Source: Pseudo-nitzschia pungens | Lineage: Eukaryota > Bacillariophyta > Bacillariophyceae > Bacillariales > Bacillariaceae | DNA: 64,000 bases | Direction: 5' to 3' | Assembly: GCA_037355855.1 (NCBI GenBank) | Contig: CM074763.1 | Coordinates: 5,580,001-5,644,000, forward strand | Translations under genes and position numbers: made by a program | In this document: in pieces, positions 57,866 through 64,000 of the stretch | Position numbering within the stretch: the first letter of the stretch is position 1 | Layout of the letters: each line of letters starts with the position of its first letter | The notes under the pieces: generated by a model | Database searches by the model: none | What the model was told of the DNA's origin: nothing | What the model saw: only the letters and a program-made list of their open reading frames with translations

Positions 57866-60800
57866 ATGCCGAAAGCTTCCTCCGACCCAAGGCACTTTGC
57901 CAATGAGCCCAGAATACCCAAGACATTCCATTGTCGCAACTGCATTGCCTCTGGAAGAAGAAGAAAATCAAAATCCTTCAAGGGATACAAACAAGAATCG
58001 AGCCACTTTCACACCTACCGATACGTATCTCAAGGCCTCTCCAGGCATCTCTATTCCAACAGCGATTGCCGAACTTATTATGTTAAGAACGATCTTATGG
58101 ATTTTATTTCTTCTGCGAAAGCCGAAGTCACCCTCCCTTTGGTCCGACACACACCATCTCAGTATGGACTTACAATGACACAGAATGGACCACAAATCCC
58201 CCCCTCCCTTGCCGAAACGAACACCGCCGCAACAACTTCTATCCATACCTCACTCAATCCTCAAGTGATTGCCAATGTATTGATCCCACCCATGGACAGA
58301 CAGGCAATCGAATCGCATATGGCTGAAAATGAGGAAATGAATTCAATCGGTTCCGATGTTGATGCCTCAGACCATTTTGATGCCAGTTCCGACACCGACA
58401 CCGAAGTATCTGATTCCGAAATCATGAAAAGCACCACCATTTCCATAAACGAAAGAGAGGAAACATTCCGGAATCGCACTCTGTTCCCTCCCCGTCCGGA
58501 ACTTATTGCTGAAATCAACCTCCTCAACATTATATCACAATACAAGCTACCTCTTTCCACTTATCAAACCATTTTCAATTGGGCAAAAAACAGCAACAAT
58601 CTTCCCGGTTTTGATTTCAAGGTTACACCAACAAGAAAACGTGACGCCATTTTCCAAGAAATAAAAAAAAATCTTGGCATATCTTCCGAACCAAAATTTG
58701 AGCCCAAAATTGTGAATTGGCTTCCCGACAACAAACCTGCTCAAATATATGTCCGCTCTTTTCTGGATGCTTTGTATTCCCTTCTGTCGAACCCAGATTT
58801 AATGATGGAAGAAAATTTGTCATTCCCCAACAGCAACACCCCCTTGTCACCAGAGCATCTCCCGGTTCGAACTGATTCCTGTCCCATCACAGAGTTGCAT
58901 CACGGATCATGGTGGTCGGATTCCTGGAGATCCCTTTGCATAGAAGAAAATTCTGAAATCCTTGTTCCCATCATTTTTTACATGGATGGAATTAGCTTGG
59001 ATGCGCACGGAAGACTATCACTGACTCCACTCAACATGACCCTAGGCATATTCAACATCGAAACCAGGAAAAGGCCCGAAGCATGGACAACAATCTATTT
59101 TCATCCTGACTCTGATTTGGAGAGCATTCACCATTCAAGAAAACCATCTCCAAAAGAATCGATCCAAAACCTCCATAATGCCCTAGAAGTGGCGCTCCGA
59201 TCTTTCAAAGAAGCATGTGAGTCCACCCACGAAGGCATCCAATGGGATTATCTCCCTTATGCCGGCCAATTGTGGCAAGTCAAAATGAAATTTGCAATAG
59301 CCTATGTCATCGGTGACACAGAACTGCATGATAAATTATGTGGCAAATATGGATCACGGTCGGGTGGTGTACAAAAGCTTTGCCGACACTGTAACTGTTC
59401 CACCAAGGACATAAATATTCCATCAGCACAACAAACAGCCTCTCTTTGGGTCCCATCAGATTTTCATACATTTCCAGACTCAGATGCCACCACCACCAAG
59501 GAATATTTCAACAATATTTCTCACCACCAAATCAGAAATGCATTCCACAGTCTCAACTTTGGTACCAATGTAAACAATATCCACCTAGCCACGCCCGGTG
59601 AATGCCTCCACATGCACCAGCTGGGGTGTGCCAAACGAGAGGTAGAATCCCTGGAGCAACTGATGAAGGGTTCAATACCATGCCCGTATGCTGATCACCT
59701 AAAGACCGGTGTTTCCACAGTAAATACAATTGGGCATGTCTCTCAAAAATATGGAGCCCTACTCTCAAGGCAGTCGGATCGTGACTTTCCCAGAACTAAA
59801 TTCAGCTCCAATCTTCTGTCTGTCACTAAAAAGGAGGGGCACGATTACAGTGGTATGCTGATTTCGATTCTTCTAACATTGGTTTCTGAATCCGGCAATG
59901 CAGTTTTGAGCGACCCCTCATTTGTGAAGAAACACATTGATGTCATCGAACAAATCATCTCAATGGAGGAATTTCTCAAACACGGCCGGCCTACCACAAA
60001 GTGCATCAAAAATCTTCCCAAAACCATTATTCATTTCCTCAACTCTATCAATGGCACCTGCCTTAGGAAGGGAATGGGAACAAAACTGATCAAAAATCAC
60101 CTCTACTTTCACATTCCAAAGTACATCAGTCTGTGGGGTCCAACATTAGGTTTCGATTCTGCATACAGTGAAAGTCACCACAAGACAGAAATAAAAGCAC
60201 CATCCAAAAACACTCAACAAAATGCCGCAACCTTAGTCCATCAGACAACCCGTCGGAAAGAAGAAGCATCTCTCCTTCGACTCGCAACCTCTCATTACAA
60301 GTTGAAGAAAGTGGGTAGTGATCCGAAAGTCATATCCCCCCGTCCTACACAGTCTGGGTCCCGTTTCACCATTTTTCTGGATGGAACTAGAGGTTCAATG
60401 AAATGGGACTTAAGACGAAACTACAACAAACCATTTCATTCAACAATTGTACTAGATTTTGTTTGTGACTCCGTCCTTCCTTTGCTGGATGACAGATCCA
60501 GCATATTTGGGTTCACCGAACACAACAGATGGGATTCTGTGAATCGTGTCAACTACCTGTTCCGATGTCACCCCTCATACAGGTCTGATTCAGGCCAAGT
60601 TAACAGTGTATGGTTTGACTGGGCAATGTTTGCAGTTGATGACAACACTGAAATCCCCTGTCAAATGCTGTGTTTTCTGCACGTGAAAGATTTGAAACAA
60701 CCCACATCGGCTGTGAACGGATACAATGTCGATTCAGATGGCATCTACGCGGTTGTCAGAAAGTTTAGAGAAGATCCAAGGTCTACATCATCTCACTTTG

Positions 60801-61060
60801 TAAAAAGTGGCTATCTTGACAATACTTTATATTTATTCAACACTGACAGTATTCTTTCGGAACTGGCAGTTGTTCCTGAACTGGACGAGAATGCGGAACC
60901 AGTAAACAATGGTCGGTGGTTCGTTGTTAACAATCGATTGCAATGGCTCGAATTCTTCGAAAAGAGGAATAATTCTATGACATATACTACCTACGAGAGC
61001 CTCTACTCCGCCTGTCCTGTACAACGAGAGGAATCAGACAGCACCGGTATTGCTGAATGA
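57866..61060 (+). CDS. Plavaka/CMC-like transposase-related protein, 1064 aa
   Basis: ATG in a CCACCATG context. An N-terminal zinc module (C23, C26, H61, C68, with QGLSRHLYSNSDC) resembles the one at the start of Plavaka-type transposases. Residues ~110-190 are acidic and disordered. Three blocks match the usual layout of the catalytic core: IIFYMDGISLDAHGRLSLTP (D374), then GECLHMHQLGCAKREVESL (from E579), and FDSAYSESHHKTEIKAP (E769). The assignment of catalytic Asp/Glu residues is by analogy. A CRHCNC zinc motif lies near 514. Plavaka and CACTA (CMC) transposases cut the element ends and re-insert them. An N-terminal near-copy lies inverted at 54437-55155. The convergent gene at 61565-63736 and shared minisatellites suggest both belong to one element. 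The match is by pattern, so another KDZ-type family is possible. Confidence 0.7.
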   Translation: MPKASSDPRHFANEPRIPKTFHCRNCIASGRRRKSKSFKGYKQESSHFHTYRYVSQGLSRHLYSNSDCRTYYVKNDLMDFISSAKAEVTLPLVRHTPSQYGLTMTQNGPQIPPSLAETNTAATTSIHTSLNPQVIANVLIPPMDRQAIESHMAENEEMNSIGSDVDASDHFDASSDTDTEVSDSEIMKSTTISINEREETFRNRTLFPPRPELIAEINLLNIISQYKLPLSTYQTIFNWAKNSNNLPGFDFKVTPTRKRDAIFQEIKKNLGISSEPKFEPKIVNWLPDNKPAQIYVRSFLDALYSLLSNPDLMMEENLSFPNSNTPLSPEHLPVRTDSCPITELHHGSWWSDSWRSLCIEENSEILVPIIFYMDGISLDAHGRLSLTPLNMTLGIFNIETRKRPEAWTTIYFHPDSDLESIHHSRKPSPKESIQNLHNALEVALRSFKEACESTHEGIQWDYLPYAGQLWQVKMKFAIAYVIGDTELHDKLCGKYGSRSGGVQKLCRHCNCSTKDINIPSAQQTASLWVPSDFHTFPDSDATTTKEYFNNISHHQIRNAFHSLNFGTNVNNIHLATPGECLHMHQLGCAKREVESLEQLMKGSIPCPYADHLKTGVSTVNTIGHVSQKYGALLSRQSDRDFPRTKFSSNLLSVTKKEGHDYSGMLISILLTLVSESGNAVLSDPSFVKKHIDVIEQIISMEEFLKHGRPTTKCIKNLPKTIIHFLNSINGTCLRKGMGTKLIKNHLYFHIPKYISLWGPTLGFDSAYSESHHKTEIKAPSKNTQQNAATLVHQTTRRKEEASLLRLATSHYKLKKVGSDPKVISPRPTQSGSRFTIFLDGTRGSMKWDLRRNYNKPFHSTIVLDFVCDSVLPLLDDRSSIFGFTEHNRWDSVNRVNYLFRCHPSYRSDSGQVNSVWFDWAMFAVDDNTEIPCQMLCFLHVKDLKQPTSAVNGYNVDSDGIYAVVRKFREDPRSTSSHFVKSGYLDNTLYLFNTDSILSELAVVPELDENAEPVNNGRWFVVNNRLQWLEFFEKRNNSMTYTTYESLYSACPVQREESDSTGIAE

Positions 61061-61134
61061 ACCATTCTACACTAGGCAGGAAACTAAACAATAAAAAATC
61101 TTTGTATCATTTGCTTCCGTCGTGATTGAAATCG

Positions 61135-61555
61135 ATTTTCTTCCTCGTCATTAAAATCGTCGTCGCTCTTCGATTCGATTGTGTTCGTCGTCATTGAAAT
61201 CGTCGTTGCTCTTCGCTACGATGGCCTTTCTCTTCGTCGTCCTCCCTAAAATCGTCGTTGCTCTTCCCTCCGATAGCCTTCCTCTTCGTCCTTGAAATCG
61301 TCGTCGCTCTTCGCATCGATTGTCTTCGTCGTCATTGAAATCGTCGTTGCTCTTCGCTACGATGGCCTTTCTCTTCGTCGTCCTCCCTAAAATCGTCGTT
61401 GCTCTTCGTCGTCCTCCCTGAAATCGTCGTTCTCCCTGAAATCGTCGTTGCTGTTCGCTTCGATCATATTCGTCGTTGTCCTTGAAATCGTCGTTGCTCT
61501 TGAAGTCGTCGTTGCTCCTCGCTTCGGTCATCTTCTTGGTCGTCTCTTCGATCTT
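61135..61555 (+). repeat. CGTCGTTGCTCTTCGCTTCG minisatellite, array 2
   Basis: Same unit family as 48190-48490, filling the space between the convergent transposase gene and the Cys-rich/acidic gene. Confidence 0.82.
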
Positions 61556-61564
61556 CTATTTGAA

Positions 61565-63736
61565 TCAGTCGTTCCGCCCGAACTCTGAAACGTCCTCTGC
61601 CTCCGTGTCTGATTCCGAAGGTTCCAAATCGGAGTCGTAGAATTCCGCATCCGAATCTGAATCTGAATCAGAACCAGCATCACCAGCATCCTCATCGTCA
61701 TTCCCAGGGGGATTATTGGCTGCAGCATCAGCCTCATCAACGGCCGCATCAGAACCAGCATCACCAGCATCCTCATCGTCATTCCCAGGGGGATTATTGC
61801 CTGCAGCATCAGCCTCAGCTACGGCCGCATCTGCTTGATCAAAGGCAACTTGGGCAGCGTCTCTGGCTGCCACGGCTTCATCACGAGCTGCTTGGGTTGC
61901 CATTTCTTCTGCCTCTGCCTCATACCTTTCATCCTGAGTGGCATTTTGATTCTCATCGATTTGTATCCAACGGTCCAACGCAGCTTGCCACTCAGCCTGT
62001 CGTTGCGCGAGCTCTACTTGCGCTGCCTGCAAATTAACTTCGACCACACGTCTTGCTCTTCTGTGTTTGCCCCAATCAAGCAAACAGAACACAAATGTTT
62101 CTGGACCACGACCTCCCCTTCCCATTCCGTATTTTCTGTGAAATTCAGGGTTTTTGGTGGCAAAACCAATCTTGTTCTCCAGACTGAAAACAGTACCTTC
62201 TTCGTCTGTACCAAATTTGTCATAGTGAAGACCGACCGGGTGTTGCACAAGTGTTGTGGAATTAAGGGAACAAAACTGATACAAAATTTCACCAATGTCA
62301 TTCGAACCTGCACGGGTCGTGGCTTTCTTGTGGTTTCTCAACTCTCGCGCAACAGCAAGAGGTACCACATTCAGCACCCCTTCCACTCCTTGAACAACAA
62401 TGTTGCTCAGCTCTCTCAGAAGTAATGCACTGACTATCTTCGACGCTGTGAATGGCTGAAAGAATTTGTATCGCGAAAACAAATCCTTGGTGATCGGCCC
62501 GATCTGTCCTCCATACTGAGGGTTGGAATATGCCCAATGAATTGGACGTCCCCTTCTGTTGATGTAAAACACACGTATTTTGTGCCCATCTGGAACAACG
62601 AAGGTTGCATTTCCCTTCCTAGGTGTAACACTCGGGTTTTCAAGCATCTGGAAGAGGGCTCGAGTTGGTCCACTGTATACTCCACTGCTGCCCCCAGAAC
62701 GACTCCTTTCTATGTGGTTAGTTCTCGTCATTTTCTGAAATTCCAGAAACAACGATCGAACCTCCTTCTGCTTCATTTGAAGAGCATCACTTCCATGATA
62801 GAACCGAGCCAAAAGCAGGTTCTGTTTCTGTCCCAATTTAGGTGATTCAGAAAAACTTCCAACAATGATGGTAACGTCACATTCTTCCCCACGATCCTGA
62901 ACTGAGAACACCCTGGAATTGCTGAGTGATGCCGCTGTATATTCCGGAACTTCATTGATGCCTTTGGTACACTGGGAACCATGCACTACAATGAGTTGCA
63001 CCCTGTACATTCTTTTTTTATTTGGATTGGCAATCCCGGGACACATGACATTCACCACACTTGTTTTCACCGTGTCGGAATTGTTGGTAAGTGTGCTGGG
63101 TCTAACATCCATTGCTGCAGCTTCTCTAGCAAGATTGTACCCCACGACAAAATGTTTCACTCCAGCAAGGTTTGGCTCCTTCCCGAATCCATGGCAATCA
63201 ATGACATTCTCCGAGATAAGAGGGGTGTCGATTATCACATTGTACTCTGGTAACACGATGTAACCATCAAACCTAAGTTGCACTTGTCTGCATTCCACAT
63301 GAATGAAATGACGATGGGACCTCAGTACCTCCTCTCTTTGATCAACAAAAATACAGCCGTGACAAACTGATACCTCTCTCCGGTTATCAATCAAAGCATT
63401 TTTCATTTGTTTGATCCCATCAGGCAGATCGACGCTGCTACCGCCTGTCCTTTTTTCTATGAGTCTAAAAATAGACTGCAAGCATTTTCTGCAAGAAAAT
63501 GTGTTACACCTTGTGCAAACAATTCCATCAGAGGTGCGTCGACAGTTCTTAGTGCCCTTCTTCCCCCTTGTACTTGCCTGCGTCAACGTCGCTATGCGAC
63601 CCAAATTGCACCGGCACGAATTGTCCTTACTTTTCTGCTCGTCCTTTCTCCTCAACCTCTCCTGCCTTATCTCCTTGTTTTCAACAAGGTCGGTCCCAAT
63701 TTTTTTGTTCCTCTTGGAAGATGTGGATCGTGTCAT
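61565..63736 (-). CDS. Cys-rich and acidic protein of unknown function, 723 aa, likely transposon-borne
   Basis: The upstream frame start at 63760 is GTG; the first ATG is 63736 (MTRSTSSKRNKK). The N-terminus is very basic. Cysteine pairs at ~41-150 (CRCN, CTRCNTFSCRKC, VCHGC) look zinc-binding. Residues ~150-560 look globular, with LRFDGYIVLPEYNVIIDTP, VCPGIANPN-like and VQLIVVHGSQCTKG strands, and RPIHWAYSNPQYGGQIGP. A coiled-coil segment (~570-640, AAQVELAQRQAEWQAALDRW) leads to an acidic tail with two copies of NNPPGNDDEDAGDAGSD. I do not recognise the family. It faces the transposase-like gene and is flanked on both sides by the same minisatellite, so a helper role in that transposon (DNA binding or complex assembly) is a guess. 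Confidence 0.65.
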   Translation of the reverse strand: MTRSTSSKRNKKIGTDLVENKEIRQERLRRKDEQKSKDNSCRCNLGRIATLTQASTRGKKGTKNCRRTSDGIVCTRCNTFSCRKCLQSIFRLIEKRTGGSSVDLPDGIKQMKNALIDNRREVSVCHGCIFVDQREEVLRSHRHFIHVECRQVQLRFDGYIVLPEYNVIIDTPLISENVIDCHGFGKEPNLAGVKHFVVGYNLAREAAAMDVRPSTLTNNSDTVKTSVVNVMCPGIANPNKKRMYRVQLIVVHGSQCTKGINEVPEYTAASLSNSRVFSVQDRGEECDVTIIVGSFSESPKLGQKQNLLLARFYHGSDALQMKQKEVRSLFLEFQKMTRTNHIERSRSGGSSGVYSGPTRALFQMLENPSVTPRKGNATFVVPDGHKIRVFYINRRGRPIHWAYSNPQYGGQIGPITKDLFSRYKFFQPFTASKIVSALLLRELSNIVVQGVEGVLNVVPLAVARELRNHKKATTRAGSNDIGEILYQFCSLNSTTLVQHPVGLHYDKFGTDEEGTVFSLENKIGFATKNPEFHRKYGMGRGGRGPETFVFCLLDWGKHRRARRVVEVNLQAAQVELAQRQAEWQAALDRWIQIDENQNATQDERYEAEAEEMATQAARDEAVAARDAAQVAFDQADAAVAEADAAGNNPPGNDDEDAGDAGSDAAVDEADAAANNPPGNDDEDAGDAGSDSDSDSDAEFYDSDLEPSESDTEAEDVSEFGRND
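61670..61810 (-). repeat. Duplicated 75-bp coding unit in the acidic tail
   Basis: A block encoding ADAA(G/A)NNPPGNDDEDAG is present twice in a row with almost no changes, in frame. Confidence 0.85.
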
Positions 63737-63744
63737 TATGTGAG

Positions 63745-64000
63745 GGTCGTTGCTCTTCACTTCGGTCGTCGTCGTCGTCCCTGAAATCGTCGTTGCTCTT
63801 CGTTTCGATCGTCTATGTCGTCGTCCCTGAAATCGTCGTCGCTCTTCTCTTCGATCGTCTTCGTCGTCCCTGAGATCGTCGTTGTGCTGTGTTTCGATCG
63901 TCTTTGTCGTCGTCCCTGAAATCGTCGTTGCTCTTCGCTACGATCGTCTTCGTTGCTTGAAATAGTGGTCGCTCTTCGCTTCGATCGTCGTCGCTCGAAA
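63745..64000 (+). repeat. CGTCGTTGCTCTTCGCTTCG minisatellite, array 3 (runs off the edge)
   Basis: Same unit family as arrays 1 and 2, directly upstream of the 63736 start codon and continuing past the window edge. Confidence 0.82.

Overview
The window looks like nuclear DNA of a diatom, probably a pennate one. The reasons are a Copia-type LTR retrotransposon with gag and pol in one frame, a secreted protein that joins DUF285 repeats to a long Pro-Ser array and Cys-rich modules, a TBC1D20-type Rab GAP with a GT-AG intron, host proteins full of homopolymer runs, and a CFTC-motif protein. The species cannot be named from the sequence. Many of the longest simple open frames lie in repeats or are antisense to real genes.

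Host gene half (1-27 kb and 34.25-34.34 kb): the 5' end of a secreted or organelle-targeted protein runs off the left edge (1-341, minus). Then come a Gln/His-rich CFTC-motif protein (2999-5137, plus), a single-pass membrane protein of unknown function (8536-10140, plus), a two-exon ER-type TBC1D20-like Rab GAP (11158-15651, minus), the DUF285/Pro-Ser/Cys-rich secreted protein (19919-22957, plus), and an N,N-dimethylformamidase large-subunit-like enzyme (body 23733-27110, minus). This last gene is split. A 7.1 kb Copia element (27116-34251) with LTRs that look identical and a 5-bp target duplication sits after codon 29, leaving the start codon stranded at 34338. Just upstream of that start lies a copied piece of the TBC gene (exon 1 end plus intron).

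Mobile and repeat half (34.4-64 kb): a full-length 10.7 kb non-LTR retrotransposon (35572-46267) is flanked by a 21-bp target duplication. It has a large ORF1 of unknown type, an ORF2 with endonuclease, reverse transcriptase, RNase H and zinc knuckle, and a 5' leader full of small hairpins. After it come a tandem array of about 104 bp, a satellite of strict 181-bp period, and large minisatellites. These surround an inverted fragment of a Plavaka-like transposase gene, whose complete relative lies at 57866-61060 facing an unknown Cys-rich/acidic protein gene (61565-63736, minus).

Smaller non-autonomous elements are a 734-bp hAT-type MITE with an 8-bp target duplication (18459-19192), a solo end of the same family, and two copies of a ~100-bp foldback element 39 kb apart. 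Long gene-free stretches carry a recurring GTAAGGTTAC-like motif field and CTAGTA-rich DNA. The best candidates for something undescribed are the two-gene transposon with its matching minisatellites, the LINE with its novel ORF1 and hairpin leader, and the recent Copia disruption of the dimethylformamidase-like gene.
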